From contig JAEVLN010000031.1 of the NCBI GenBank assembly GCA_018350325.1, forward strand, positions 603,472 to 667,471: a stretch of DNA of 64,000 bases, in the 5' to 3' direction. Origin of the DNA: Globodera rostochiensis (taxonomy: Eukaryota; Nematoda; Chromadorea; Rhabditida; Heteroderidae). Both the position numbers and the translations under genes were made by a program. The notes beneath the pieces are model-generated. The model was not told the origin of the DNA. It saw nothing but the letters and a program-made list of their open reading frames with translations, and made no database searches. This document shows, in pieces, positions 10,895 through 22,030 of the stretch (position 1 is its first letter; every line of letters begins with the position of its first letter).

Positions 10895-11520
10895 CGCATG
10901 TCGGGGCTATCGGACATTTGGCACATTGGACATTTGGAACACTGACATTTGGCACATTGGATATTTCGCACACTAGTGAAAAAAGAACGTTTCGCACACT
11001 GGGGGAAAAGGAAATTTGGCACACTGGACATTTCGCACATCGCTCGCACATTGAATGGTTCAGATTCGAATAAAAATACTACCAATCGATTCCTCTCGTC
11101 GAGCTGAGTATACGAATCCCCAAAAAGTTTGTGCCGGAAACCACTATGAAGAAAGTTATGAGCCACCAAAAGTTGGCCAAAATGGGTTGGCATAGTGTTT
11201 TTTGATGTTGTTTTGATAATTTATTGAATTTTGAGTGCAATTTTAGCCAAATTATTCAACATTGGCTTAATTTCAAATTTATTCATCTATCTAAAATGCT
11301 TTGCAAGCTTTTGTTGAATGAGTGCGAAATTTATGTGCGAAACGTCCCCCCCCCCAGTGTGTGAAACGTCGTTTTTTTCACTAGTGTACGAAATGTCCAA
11401 TGTGCGAAATGTCCAGTGTGCGAAACGTCTTCCCCCTCCCCCCAGTGTTCGAAATGTCCGTTTTTTCACTAGTGTGCCAAATGTGCAATGTGCCAAATGT
11501 CCGGACACCCATGTCGGCGC
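10895..11520. repeat. Foldback repeat, GGACATTTGGCACATT family
   Basis: 10,895-11,045 carries GGACATTTGGCACATTGGAC and TTTCGCACACTAGTGAAAAA. 11,330-11,515 carries the reverse complements (TTTTTTCACTAGTGTGCCAA, ATGTGCCAAATGTCC). ATGTCGG occurs at both ends. A loop of about 285 bp lies between. A transposon-like foldback without a recognised protein. Confidence 0.6.
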
Positions 11521-11539
11521 TGCCGGACCTCTCTCCATC

Positions 11540-12694
11540 CCGAAAACCAGTCGCTAGCTAGAAAAAATTTTCGGTGGGGGGGGGGGGGGTTGAACTTTAG
11601 GGGTGCATTTTCCATTAATTTAATTTTTGTTAAGCAATTTTAAAAAATGCAAATTTTTACGAATTCTGCTTCATTTCTGTGGGCGGTGGGGCGGTGGAGG
11701 GTCGGCGGTGCCGATAGCTCACCGCCGGAGAAAATTTGGCGAAATCTGTTAAGAAAATTTGCTACGAATTTTGCTAAGCAAAAAGGATCCTCCTATGGGT
11801 TTTTTTCAAAAAAACAATTTCCAGGCTATTTCCCATTAAAATCATCGAAATGTCGATCAGATTTTACAAAGAATTTATGCCGCCAAACTGATGCATAATA
11901 CAAACCAAAAATAAATGTAAAAATGTGTAACGAAAAAATTTCAGGGAAATTGTTCGAATTTCGGGTTCGAAATCGGTTGAAATGGAGCTAATGATCGGAT
12001 TCTACGACCTCAAAACACCTATGAACACCTTTTTATCGATAATACACTGAAAATTGGGGTAAATTTGAAGAAAAAAAAATCTTTGCGGGCTTAAAAAAAT
12101 TTCTGGAAAAAATCAATTTGAAGGATGAATATAGCCGACAAAATTCTCTACAAAAGCCAAAGTGCTTTCACTTTATACGACACCAGAATCTGTTTAAAAA
12201 GCACAAAATTGGGAATAAATAAATACTCTGTGCAAAAACTTACGCCCTTCAATCATTGTGAAGTATTTTGTTCTCAAAATTCTTATATTTTATTTTGAAT
12301 GAATTTTTTCGTAGAAAACTGCAAATTTATTCTAATACTCTCCGACAAATATATAAAATTCTTGAAACAATACTAATTAAAGCATTTATTGTCGGACGAC
12401 GACAAAAAAAAAGTGAAAATGATAGTTTTGTTTTTGGCCTAAGAAATTGTCAGAGAAATCTCTCATTTTTTCCCTTATATTTTTTCCGCCGTCATCCAAC
12501 ACTTTTTGTGTAACCGTCCATTGTCCAATCAAATCATAATTTAAATAAAAATTTTTTTATTATAGGAAAATTCATTATTAAATTATAAAAGTATTTCATT
12601 TTAAAATGATATAGGTATTGGAAGAGTATTTAAATATTAAATTTTCTTACAAAATTTTACTATGTTATTAATTTGAGAAATAAATTATTCTGTC
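11540..12694. other. Spacer with one GC-core repeat
   Basis: No gene recognised. A G-run at 11,573-11,590 and a GC-core repeat with GGCGGTGCCGATAGCTCACC at about 11,700 are followed by AT-rich sequence. Confidence 0.4.
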
Positions 12695-12989
12695 AAAGGA
12701 GTGAAACAATATCAATTTGCCAAATTGGCAAGGAATTTTAACCCGCCCGTGTTTATAATGCAAAAAACGACAATTCCAATCGGAGTGAATTCGTCAAATT
12801 GTTTTTTAGCATTTCGTTTATCGTTAAATAGCGGCAGATTTATTCTACTGGAAATTTTTAATGAAAATAATAAATATTTTCCCCCCAAAAATTTTTTCGA
12901 AATTTTATCCTTTTCCAATTTCAAATAATTCATACAAATTGGTGGAAATAAATATTCCAATGCACGAGGAATATAGTGCGGATCAAAGG
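12695..12989 (+). pseudogene. Remnant of the 22-25 kb lineage-specific gene
   Basis: GGAGTGAAACAATATCAATT, QFAKLARNF, TTIPIGVNSSN and FLAFRLSLN correspond to exons of the gene at 22.1-24.9 kb (QIGEELDF region, KKIIPIKVN, LAFRLSLQ). Further on, ATTCCAATGCACGAGG aligns loosely with its next exon. Several stops and frame changes break it, and a foldback transposon (12,990-13,477) is inserted at its 3' side. Function unknown; not expected to make protein. Confidence 0.5.
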
Positions 12990-13477
12990 CAGGGATGCCA
13001 ACTCAACTGCGGTAAAATATGGCAACCGGCTCCAAAAATATGGCATTTTTATGGCATCGAGGGGCCAAAAATATGGCATTTTTATGGCATCGAGGGGCCA
13101 AAAATATGGCATTTTTATGGCATCGAGGGGCCAAAAATATGGCATTTTTATGGCAACTTTCTTAAGGAATTTTCAAAAAAACAATTTTTTTTGAGAGTTT
13201 TGCTTCACTTCTGGGGAGGGTCGGCTGTGCCGATAGGCGCCGCCGAAAAAAATTTTGAATTTTTGACTCTCATTTGTTATGAGATTTGCAACCAAAACTT
13301 CAAATTTAAAAACAAAGAGCACTTTTTTCGGGCATTCTTTTTTCACTTAAAAATGAGTATTTTCACAAAGTTTAAAATATGGCAAAATTATGGCAAGTGT
13401 GGAAATATGGCAAACAATAAGGCAAATTCCCAAAATTATGGCATTTGCCTTAAAAATAAGGCAATTTGGCATCCCTG
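12990..13477. mobile_element. hAT-like foldback element, ATATGGCA motif
   Basis: Ends are CAGGGATGCCAAC and TTGGCATCCCTG, flanked by ATCAAAGG / GTCAAAGG (7 of 8 bases). Inside, a 33-bp unit containing AAAATATGGCATTTTTATGG repeats more than three times (13,030-13,155), then a GC-core repeat (about 13,210-13,245) and more ATGGCA copies towards the right end. A partial copy of the interior lies at 55,115-55,150. No transposase. Confidence 0.8.
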
Positions 13478-13489
13478 GTCAAAGGTTGG

Positions 13490-16060
13490 GCGTTTCGTGT
13501 TTTGTTTGTCCAAAATTTGAGTAAAATCAACATTTTTAGGAGCCCAAAAAAATTCAAAATTTTTTCATTGCAGACCCTCTTTGTTCTTGTGTAAAATTTA
13601 TGTAAAAAATCGCAATTTTATAAAATTTGAGGATTCATTTTCTAAAATAACTTTTTTTCTGCTATTTTTTTGCTGTTAATAACTTGTTCTGGTACATTTT
13701 ATTCTTCGAAGAAATAGTGCGCGAAAAGGAGAGGAGAGGGCGTTAGACGACGAGAGTAATTGGACATCAACGCACCCTATCGAAAATTTGTTTTAGTTTT
13801 TCCATAAGAAATCAGAAATTGTCGGGTCTGTTGAACCACAAGGACGAAGGGTCTAGAGGTGTTTAGGAGCAACGCTGTTAACAATTTTTTAAACTGTCAG
13901 ACCGAAAGGTTGGACTTAAAATACCTTACCAAAAAAAAAAAATCGTACAATTTAATTTAAATTTTCAAATATTCTTCGAAGGAATAATATGTTGCGCAAA
14001 AAAGCTTTTTTCATACAGCAGGTTCTTCTCGTTCGTTTAAATTATTGTTAATTTTAGCGCTAAAATTTGGAATTAAGGGGGCATTGATCAGTGTTTTCCT
14101 GTTCCAAGGATTTTGAACTTATTCCTGTTCTGTTCTGAAATCTTAGAACAGCCTGTCTGTTCTGTTCCGACCTCGAGAACAGAAGAGTGTAAACTGTTCT
14201 TAGACTGTTCTAAATTAAAATTTTTCGAGTGAAATTCAGTAATCAAATTTAAAGAAAAAAATTAAAAAATTTCTATGCCTTAATTTTAAAAAAATCTGAA
14301 ATATTTTTTTAAATTTTTAGAACCGTCGAAGTTCATAAAAAGTGAGAAAAAATCATTTACACAGCCCGGGGTTCGAACCCACATCCCCAGGCACCCCTGA
14401 TCACTCACTATTATATTACACCAAACAGAGAATAAAATAAAAATAATTTAAAAAATTTTCACTCGAGAAATTTGAACCTTAATCAAAATAAAATTACGAC
14501 ACCCAGTTTAACCACTGAGCCAAGTGAGATCCTAATGAATTTTGTTAATTTTCTGAGTCTAGGAGAATTGCGCACCGTGAAAAAAAAAATTCAATAGAGG
14601 GGGCCCTTTTAGTCAACATTTTCGAAATATTTATATCTCCAAAAAATAGTCTGAATATGTTTAATACGCTATTACGAATTCGTCAATAGAAAATAAAATT
14701 GAGAATTTAAAGTGGTTTAAGCCACCCTGGCTTGGGATTCGTTAGGCTTAGGCCTAAGCCACCCTGAGCTTAGGGGTTCAATTAGCGCATCAAATAACAT
14801 AATTTCAGATAATTTTGTATAAAACTATTTTTCACAAATTTTGACTTCTCCTTTTTTTTTTGCTGGTGCGCAATTCTCCGAAAACTGTCGGTGCGCAATT
14901 CTCCAGTGCGCAACCGGTCCCCGAATTTTCTTTATTAAATAGAAAATTTGGAAATTTATTTTTTCATCACCAACGATTTATGAAATTTGAAGATGGCAAA
15001 GAACTTGGCAAATAAATGATGGTCACATTTTGATCGATTCATCAGAAACAAAAAGAATTAGTGCTTTTGGATCGTCTTGAATTTCAGAGGCAAAAATTCT
15101 GTAAATTCTTAAGCCCCCCCCCCATCTTTAATCGTTTGTTTATTATTTGGTAGCATTGGTTTTCAAAAATTTCGACTAAGCCTTTTTTTATTCATTATAC
15201 GCAGGCTTCGTCCTCGTAGATAAAATGCTAAAAATGGTTAATTTTAAAAATGGCTCAAGCACTCAGAATTTTTAAATGCACCAGTTTTAAGTTACTAAAA
15301 AGGCATGAATGTTTTCCTTATTCTCTCAAGTTTAGAAATCTTCATTTTTTAAGTTTTGAGTTTAAATTTTCATATTTAAATAGGTATTTCATTTGTTCAA
15401 GTCATCCATCATTGCTGATTATGGCCGATGTAAGTGCATAAGCAGGGTTCGATTTGCACCAATCGGTCATGTTCAGCGGAGTTTTTGTAGGTGAACAATG
15501 AGAGAAATCATTACATTTTGCTATAATTTTAACGTATTTAAATAAGATTTTTTTGCATTTTTTTGTTTTTAATTTGCTTAATTCTTGTTTATTTGTCTTA
15601 TGATGCAATGTTCTAACAGCAATTTAATTTCGGTCGAGCATTTTTATTTTTAATGTCCGAGAATATCTTGGCATTGGAACCGATTAACTTCCGACCGGTA
15701 TTCCATATTTTTTTGAAAAGTCCAATAAAAATAATTGAATTTGAATTTTAAAAAATTCGACTTTGATATGCCTATTCAACGAACGAAGAATTTGGATTTA
15801 AAGGCCCTGTAATGTTTTGGCAAACATGTTGAGGCCGTCAAATTTGTCCTTGGCCTAGTGGTTTTCTTTTTGACAAGTCTGATGTTGTGTGTTGGGTCCC
15901 GGCCCCGGTTTTTCTGGTCCCGACCAGAACCAATAATTTAAACTGTGATTTTATGGAATCTTGTTGTTTTTTACCCTGTCCAGCACCGGCAATAAGATTC
16001 ACAATATTAATAATAATTTCACTTTTGGAAATTCACAATCAAAAAAACATAATTGAAAAA
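13490..16060. other. Repeat-rich spacer
   Basis: No gene recognised. It contains a foldback with CTGTTCT/AGAACAG motifs (about 14,085-14,215), a SINE-like unit (14,350-14,425, minus) and a CTTAGGCCTAAGCC palindrome (14,730-14,770). A truncated SINE-like unit at about 15,850-15,910 abuts a CCCGGTCCCG-type element. Confidence 0.45.
14350..14425 (-). repeat. tRNA-derived SINE-like unit
   Basis: On the minus strand TTGGTGTAATATAATAGTGA (A-box-like) precedes GGGTTCGAACCCCGGGC (B box), followed by TGTGTAAATGATTTTTTCTC. The same tail follows the B box at 56.4 kb. Confidence 0.6.
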
Positions 16061-16864
16061 CGAAAAAATCTCGCAAAGATTTTTAGAAATTCGAGATTTT
16101 ACGAGATTCTCGATCAAAATCTCGATCGGTCATCACTCTAATCAAAGGATCCGTACATAATTTTGCCACTTTTTAGATCCGGGCCCTAATATCGACCCCA
16201 CTCTAAGCCTAACGCACGAATCTGAACGAATTTTTTGGCGGAAACCACGTTGAAGCAAATTTTGGGCTCGGGACTGAGGTGTCTTTTTCAGTGAGGACTC
16301 AATTATCTACCTCATTCGTTCCCCCAATAATGGAACTTTTTTTAATATTTTCAAATATTTTTTTATTATTTCGTAACAAAGATTGCTGATTCTGTAACAA
16401 TTTTTACGGCGAATGTGTACGACGCGAAAATCGCTTCTATAGGGTTTTCTCTAAAGCCAGAATTTTGGCCTCACCCGGACCCAGATTCCTAAATTCGGAA
16501 AAAACCGCACCGGATCAAATAATCCGGGTAAAACAGCCGGATCCGGATTTTGCAAAAATTTTAACATAATTCTTTAATGAATTTTGTTCGATTTGGGCTG
16601 CCGGACCTAGAATTGATTTTGGAGAAACATTTTTGAGCGTCCTTGAATTTCGTCAAATTTTTCTGTTTGTGCAAGTATAAGCTAATCGATCAAATAGCTT
16701 GCAAAAAAATGTTACAGACTACTGATCACGAAAAAGTCGAAATTCTCGAACATTTTATTTTCTGACAGTCTCAAAAGTTAATGAAGCATTTAGTCAGTCA
16801 ACTTAATAATTAATTCTACAGCACTTAAGCTTTTGAACGTTACTAAATTTGTAATGGTCGTTGC

Positions 16865-16989
16865 TAGTGATGCATGAGAGTCTCGGGGTCAAGTCTCAGT
16901 CTCGGTCTCGAGTCTCGGGGTCAAGTCTCGGTCTCGGTCTCGGTATCGAGTCTCGAGTCTCGGTAAATTTTGGGTCTCGTGCATCACTA
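16865..16989. mobile_element. hAT-like mini foldback, GTCTCG motif
   Basis: Starts TAGTGATGCATGAGAGTCTC and ends GGGTCTCGTGCATCACTA; perfect 8-bp flanks GTCGTTGC (16,857-16,864 and 16,990-16,997). The interior is iterated GTCTCG/TCTCGG. The same insertion in the right arm (63,121-63,201) is 44 bp shorter, so the internal repeat number has changed since duplication. Confidence 0.88.
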
Positions 16990-17320
16990 GTCGTTGCTAA
17001 GATTTGATGGTTAGAATTTAAATTTTGATGAGACCTTTATTTCTTTATTTTAAAAAACAAAAATGTGCAAATGATAGAATTAACAGTTTTTTTTGAGATT
17101 AACTACTTAGAAGCATCCTTTCTTTTAGTTCAGGGCTCTGATTCGTCCTTGAATGGCAAGTACAGTCATTGAAAATGGACCTTCGATTTTAAAAATTGAA
17201 AATGTCCTGATTTTTAAGTAGGAAAGTTGTGCATTTTTGTGTGCTTCCACTCAACCCGGAGAAGAAAGTCCAAATTCTCTCATTTTTTTTTGTATGGAAA
17301 ACAGAACGGATGCTTTTGTT

Positions 17321-17412
17321 TAGGATTGGTCCCCGACAATTTGTTCGTCCCCGACCCCCGTCTTCCCCCCCCCCCCCCCTCCCACTCCCCGAGGGGTCGG
17401 GGACCAACCCAA
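17321..17412. mobile_element. hAT-like mini foldback, CCCCGACC motif
   Basis: Starts TAGGATTGGTCCCCGAC and ends GTCGGGGACCAACCCAA; flanks CTTTTGTT / GTTTTGTT. Its counterpart in the right arm is 62,679-62,790. Before insertion the surrounding sequence would have read continuously ...GATGCTTTTGTTCATAC. Confidence 0.75.
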
Positions 17413-17711
17413 GTTTTGTTCATACTTTTAGCTTTGAAAAGCGAATTCAGAGAGGGGAATTTGTGTCCGGTTGATCAGTGGCTGGATGATGGGCTGAAAA
17501 GGAACAGTCATCACATCGCTTATAGCATTGATTTTGTTGGCTTTTCCATAATTATCATCAATTTTCGACAGCCAATGGGAAAGTGGTTGACGGCCGGCCC
17601 ATTTTTAGTGCTATTCCCCCATAAATACGACGGGTTTCTTTTATCTCTCTACGCCAAGAATCAGTTTTTGGAGCACATTTAAAAATTAAACTACGCGGTT
17701 TATACGTGCCA

Positions 17712-17989
17712 ATGAAATTGCGAACAATTTTAATCCTTCTAATTATCGGCCAATGTCTTCTGAGTGCTTCTTTTGTCGGTAGCTTTATTAAATTTAAATG
17801 CATTAAATTTAAATTCTATTATTTCTATTAAATTTAAATTCTATTATTTCTATTGTAGAAGCATTGCTGAGATGCAAAAATCGGAGAAATTTTAATGAGA
17901 AGGAACCTAATGAACGCTATCACTGCGGCGATGCCGACCAATATTGTTTTTCTGCCGTTTGCAAAACATGTTTGCATTATTCATTCTAA
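17712..17989 (+). CDS. Small secreted cysteine-containing peptide, copy 1
   Basis: Exon 1 (17,712-17,778) encodes a signal peptide, MKLRTILILLIIGQCLLS, followed by ASFV. Exon 2 (17,859-17,989) completes a 65-aa precursor: EALLRCKNRRNFNEKEPNER then YHCGDADQYCFSAVCKTC and LHYSF-stop. The 80-bp intron has donor G|GTAGCT and acceptor TTGTAG in phase 1. The mature region has five cysteines with spacing C-x16-C-x6-C-x5-C-x2-C. A basic N-terminal part and an odd cysteine count are unusual; a dimer or unpaired thiol is possible. In a plant-parasitic nematode a short secreted cysteine-rich peptide is a candidate effector, but no named family is recognised. It is duplicated in inverted orientation at 62.1-62.4 kb, where the signal exon is almost identical and the mature part differs. 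Confidence 0.75.
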
Positions 17990-18108
17990 ATAATGTGGTT
18001 TTTTTTTTAATTTTATGATTTAAAATTGAATCCATGGTTAAATATTTGCGTGATGAAACCCAGGGAATGGGTAAATTGAGCTGAAGAACTTATGAGTAAA
18101 CTTTGCAG

Positions 18109-18311
18109 ACGATGCGGAAGAACCAGAATATTATGTTTTTGGATGTGACACTGAAAGTCGTGACAACAAGAACTGTTTTGCTGCTATCAAGAATTTGCCA
18201 AACATCGAAAAGTTCAGCCCGCAAAAATGGAACTGCAGTTGCTGGTATCGCGAAAAGGGGCAAAGCTATTCAAATGAAGAAGCAATTCCGGCTTGGGCAT
18301 TGAGTGAGTGA
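18109..18311 (+). CDS. Candidate exon of a secreted protein, unidentified
   Basis: After the acceptor AACTTTGCAG an open frame in phase 1 reads DAEEPEYYVFGCDTESRDNK, NCFAAIKNLPNIEKFSPQKW, NCSCWYREKGQSYSNEEAIP and AWALSE before a stop at 18,309-18,311 (67 codons). It has four cysteines including a CxC pair. No start codon fits in this frame, so it needs an upstream exon. The only suitable one seen is the signal-peptide exon at 17,712-17,778, whose donor is also phase 1 (it would give SFV-D-DAEEPEYY). It may thus be an alternative last exon of that gene or the rest of another secreted gene that lost its start. It lies just outside the inverted duplication. Family unknown. Confidence 0.5.
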
Positions 18312-18475
18312 GTGCATGGAGCCAAGTCTAAAATTCCCTAAATTTATACACTTTTCTTAGCTCAAATGCCAGGCCGGGCGGAGGGGGGGGGGGGGTGTTA
18401 GCTCAAAGTGCCCGGGGTCGGGGGTTGTTAGCCCAAATTCCGGGCGATCGAATCAAGAGAGTTTTTCCAATTTAA

Positions 18476-18541
18476 GATCCCACTACGCCATACCCGGATC
18501 TACCGATCGATCCCACTACGCCATACCCGGATCTACCGATC
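18476..18541. repeat. 33-bp tandem duplication
   Basis: A 33-bp unit containing CCCACTACGCCATACCCGGA occurs twice head to tail, ending in CTACCGATCGA. Confidence 0.7.
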
Positions 18542-18821
18542 GAGCCCAGTTGTGCATTGAAATCTGCCCATAATTCTTTTTTAGTGCTGCTGATGATCGG
18601 TACTTTTTGACAAAATTATTTAAGCAAATTTTCAGTAATTTTATTCACGCGATTTGTCTTCGGTGATCGATGACACTAAACGGATCATTGTTCATGATCA
18701 GTGATGGTCAATTTATGAGGAAAAGAAATTGTGGAAGAAAAAAATATTCTAATTAATATTTACATAATAACTTTTCCCCCATCTAAAGCAATGTATAAGG
18801 ATAAAAATTTGAAATTAAAAT

Positions 18822-19073
18822 TTGCTCTTCAGAAATTCAGAAAATTGGAACTTAAGAAAATTATGGGTTGAATTTGATCAGAAGTCAGTGCTTAATGCAA
18901 TGAATGTTCGGCTAATAACAAATTGGATCGACCCAGAAAAACGAAAAATGTACAAAATTCTTACAAATTTTTGTTCATCTTCCGGTGGAATGCCAATGCT
19001 AGCGAAGGAATTTTTCGTGAAAATGTGTCATCTTTTTACCAGATTTCATCCAAACCAAACATTTATTTGGTAG
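18822..19073 (+). CDS. Candidate exon, unidentified
   Basis: After the acceptor TTTGCTCTTCAG a frame reads NSENWNLRKLWVEFDQKSVL, NAMNVRLITNWIDPEKRKMY, KILTNFCSSSGGMPMLAKEF and FVKMCHLFTRFHPNQTFIW to a stop at 19,071-19,073. Composition is protein-like (even use of charged and hydrophobic residues). It resembles in general layout, but not clearly in sequence, the helical exon at 22.8-23.0 kb. No upstream exon could be joined with confidence, so it may be a stranded last exon. Confidence 0.4.
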   Translation: MLFRNSENWNLRKLWVEFDQKSVLNAMNVRLITNWIDPEKRKMYKILTNFCSSSGGMPMLAKEFFVKMCHLFTRFHPNQTFIW

Positions 19074-19433
19074 GATTCACCAAAAAGGGATAAAAAAGAA
19101 TCGTCAAGAATGTGAAAATGTTTTGATCATTATTCACCAACGTTTTCGTTTTTAAAAAGAATCAAATTGTATTCAAACTCGTATAAAGATTATCGTTTTA
19201 ACTATAAAAAATATTTTATTTACCAATGCTCAGTAAAAAATAAAATGTTGTCAGACGAACATTCAACAAGCCCAGCGGGAACGAGCAGGTGGGTGGGTAT
19301 CTGGGTAAATAATTAAGGTGCAAATTAAGCTAATATGAAGCTAATTAATTAGCTTCTAAATTAGCCTGTATTTAAAGCTTAATAATTAATATTAAAATTT
19401 TCAAATTAATGCAACATTGATTATTTAAGCTTT

Positions 19434-19999
19434 TTGTGGCTTGCCATTTCCGGTGGCATCATCGTCATTCTGCTTGGTCTTCACCTAATTGTCGCTATTT
19501 TAAAATACCGCCATGTACGTCGCACTCAACGAGCACCTGCACAGATTGCACCAGCATCACCTGCACTAGCAACACCTGCACAGATTGCACCAGCAGCACC
19601 TGCACACCTGCACAGATTTCACCAGCAGCACCTGCACAGCTTGCACTAGCAGCACCTGCACAGCTTGAACCAGCAACACCTGCACCAGCAGCACCTGCAC
19701 AGCTTGCACCAGCACAGATTGAACAAGCAGCACCTTCACAGATTGCACCAGCAGCATCTGCACGAGCAACACCTGCACAGATTGCACCAGCAGCACCTGC
19801 ACAGATTTTGCCAGCAACACCTGCACAGATTTCACCAGCAGCACCTGCACAGCTTGCACTAGCAGCACCTGCACAGCTTGAACCAGCACAGATTGAACAA
19901 GCAGCACCGGCACAGATTGCACCCGCAGATGCGTCTGTTCGATTGTATTATGCATATGATTCATATTCTTCTTATTATTGTCGATACGATCGCTTTTAA
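19434..19999 (+). CDS. Membrane protein with Pro/Ala/Gln repeat, frame-disrupted
   Basis: One frame encodes a membrane segment, LWLAISGGIIVILLGLHLIV, then AILKYRHVRRTQR and the start of a repeat of the form APAQIAPA. At about 19,597-19,612 an 8-base duplication (CCTGCACA) shifts the frame. The second frame continues the repeat (PAQISPAAPAQLALAAPAQ...) for about 100 residues and ends with VRLYYAYDSYSSYYCRYDRF and a stop. AATAAA at about 20,060 is a plausible poly(A) signal. Taken together this looks like the last exon of a type I membrane or mucin-like protein with a degenerate repeat cytoplasmic tail. Missing start codon implies an upstream exon not found. The duplication may be real slippage or a sequencing error. 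Confidence 0.5.
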
Positions 20000-20532
20000 T
20001 GATACAGAGATTTGTTTTTAATTCCATTTTAATTTGCTTGTAGAACATTTATACATTAAATAAAGTTGTGCTTTTAAAAATCTCCATATTTTAATAATCT
20101 TTTCGACGGGGTAGAGAGCCTAGGAAGCAGAAACTTTCTGCCAGAAAGTGCCGGGATCGGTGTTCGGGAAGGAACCCTATTTAAAAATCAATAAATTTAT
20201 TGAACTCAAGTCAAGAATATTAATTGAAGGTAAAATGCAACAATTCTTCTTGACTTCATTCTCATACCCATCAGTGCGTCAGTCCGTTTATTTGTCGACA
20301 ACATTTTTAATTAGTTTTTAATTTACTAGCTTTTGATGATTACTGAAATTAGTCAATTGTTCAAAAATTCACTCCAATTCCGGATTTAAAAAAAGGACAT
20401 AAGTTTAATGCATTGATATCGGCAAAATGTTGGCCCACAAAAGTGAGGAAGGCACACACACCTTGAATGAAGAAGGGGTTGATTCAAAGGGCTTTTTGAC
20501 TTTGCCATTATCACCACCACCAGTGTTCAAAT

Positions 20533-20680
20533 TAAGGTCACCGCCGGGGGGGGGGGGGGGATCCCCGGTCAAACCGGGGATACCGGAATGACAAAACGGG
20601 GACGGGGATGAGAATGGCCGGGGATCCCCGGTTTTCCCCGTCCCCGCCACCCCCCCCCCCCCTCCCCCGGCGGCGACCCT
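20533..20680. mobile_element. hAT-like mini foldback, CCCCGG motif
   Basis: Ends TAAGGTCACCGCCGGGGG and CCCCCGGCGGCGACCCTA; flanks GTTCAAAT / GTTCGAAT (7 of 8). Interior GGGGATCCCCGG and CCCCGTCCCCG palindromes. Confidence 0.75.
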
Positions 20681-20688
20681 AGTTCGAA

Positions 20689-21373
20689 TTCCTCCGGCCG
20701 CGGTGCAACAAATTCAGTCAACGGCATTGACCAATCGATAAGCATGCAAGTATAAAGCTTAAGGAAAATGTTTGATCATAGCTCACATTAACGAACTGGC
20801 CCAAATCATATACCAATCAATCGAGTCGACACTACGATCGCTGTTGGCGGGCCGCCAGCAGCGGCCTTTCATTATTTTATCCGGCTTTTGTTAAGTGAAA
20901 GTCGTTTTTCCTTAATTTCCAAATTTCCAATGCACCTCTAAAAATGGACTTTTGTCGAGACTAAAAATTCTAGAGCCAACAAAGGGGAGTTTTTTGTTTA
21001 ACTCATATTTAAACATTTTTTTGACTGAATCGCATTTGTTTTTATCACAAAAATGACCCGGTAATTAAGGACAAATACTAATTGCATTTGAATAGTTTGG
21101 TTTTTGCATTTTTCTTTACCTATGCTTATAAAGAGACAGGACCCTATTGGTCAACATTTTTTTTTTAATTCTAAAAATAATCTAAATGTTATTTGATGCA
21201 CTGATTACGAATTTGAAATAGAAAATAAACATTGAGAATTTAAAATGGTTTTTGAATTGGTTAATTTTTGCCCCAAGCCAGGGTGACTTAGGCCTAATAA
21301 TGAACCACTAAATCGGGCTTTTCCCCAATTATTCTCCGGCTTTTTTCATTCATTTTCATAAATTAGTGGCCCT
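20689..21373. other. AT-rich spacer
   Basis: No gene or repeat recognised apart from short similarity around 21,150-21,300 to 14,600-14,780 (ACATTTTTTTTTTAATTC, AATAGAAAATAAA, AGGCCTAA). Confidence 0.35.
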
Positions 21374-21556
21374 GAGACTGTAATGGCCAGACGGTAATGG
21401 CCAGACGGTAGTGGCCAGACGGTAATGGCCAGACGGTAATGGTCAGACGGTAATGCCCAGACGGTAATGCCCAGACGGTAATGGCCAGACGGTAGTGGCC
21501 AGACGGTAGTGGCGAGACGGTAGTGGCGAGACGGTAGTGGCCAGACGGTAGTGGCC
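21374..21556. repeat. 14-bp minisatellite
   Basis: About thirteen head-to-tail copies of AGACGGTAATGGCC with substitutions A/G and GCC/GCG. Open frames here on the minus strand (HYRLAITVWPLPSG pattern) are translations of the repeat and not a gene. Confidence 0.9.
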
Positions 21557-21665
21557 AGTTTCCATATAAATCGCAGCCCTACCCATAAGTTAATGTAAAT
21601 GCTTAAATAAAAAATGTCAATTAAAACAAACAGGGCCAGCTGAGAAAACAGAGCTTCAATGTGCA

Positions 21666-22030
21666 TTGCTCCTTTTTGGGATTGAATTGCATTGGCTTCG
21701 ACGTTTAAAGTTCAATTATTCCGACTTCAAAAATTACTATTTCGTTAATTGGCGTAAGTGCGAAGATGCTTTTTACAACAACATTGATAACAACTATGGC
21801 CCTGTATGTCAATTAAATATTAGATTATTCGAATTTAAACAATTAGTATTTGGAAATCTATAAAGTAAAAGTAGTAAGCCACAGGCAACCGTTTTTATTA
21901 CTTTTTTTAAGTGTTAGAATATAACGATTTTAATAAATTTTTATTTTAGTTTCGCAAAAGTGTGTTCAATGGACTGCAAACAAATTACATGACTGCTGTT
22001 CAAATAGACGTCGACCAATGCAAAGGCGGG
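21666..22030 (+). CDS. Possible cysteine-containing exons, unidentified
   Basis: A frame reads FNYSDFKNYYFVNWRKCEDA, FYNNIDNNYGPVCQLNIR and then runs to a stop at 21,861-21,863. After TTTATTTTAG (about 21,950) a second stretch reads KCVQWTANKLHDCCSNRRRP. If spliced after ATTAG the two would form a cysteine-bearing domain, but the first donor is not clear and no start codon is present. Low confidence; family unknown. Confidence 0.25.

Larger units (their letters stand above)
16067..18069. repeat. Left arm of a 2-kb inverted duplication
   Basis: This arm is the near-identical reverse complement of 62,036-64,000, continuing to the window edge. Shared landmarks in order are a GATCGAGATTTTCGATC-like palindrome, CTCTAAGCCTAACGCACGAA, a GTCTCG foldback element, a CCCCGACC element and a two-exon secreted-peptide gene. 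The match stops at CCCAGGGAATG (18,069), where the right arm runs into a SINE-derived sequence. The arms lie 44 kb apart. Confidence 0.9.

Noticed and set aside
12861..13520. 219-codon plus-strand frame
   Set aside because: It spans a foldback transposon with target duplication; the repeated IWHFYGIEGPK pattern is the 33-bp repeat.
21346..21666. 106-codon minus-strand frame
   Set aside because: It is the translation of the 14-bp minisatellite; its periodicity, not coding constraint, keeps it open.
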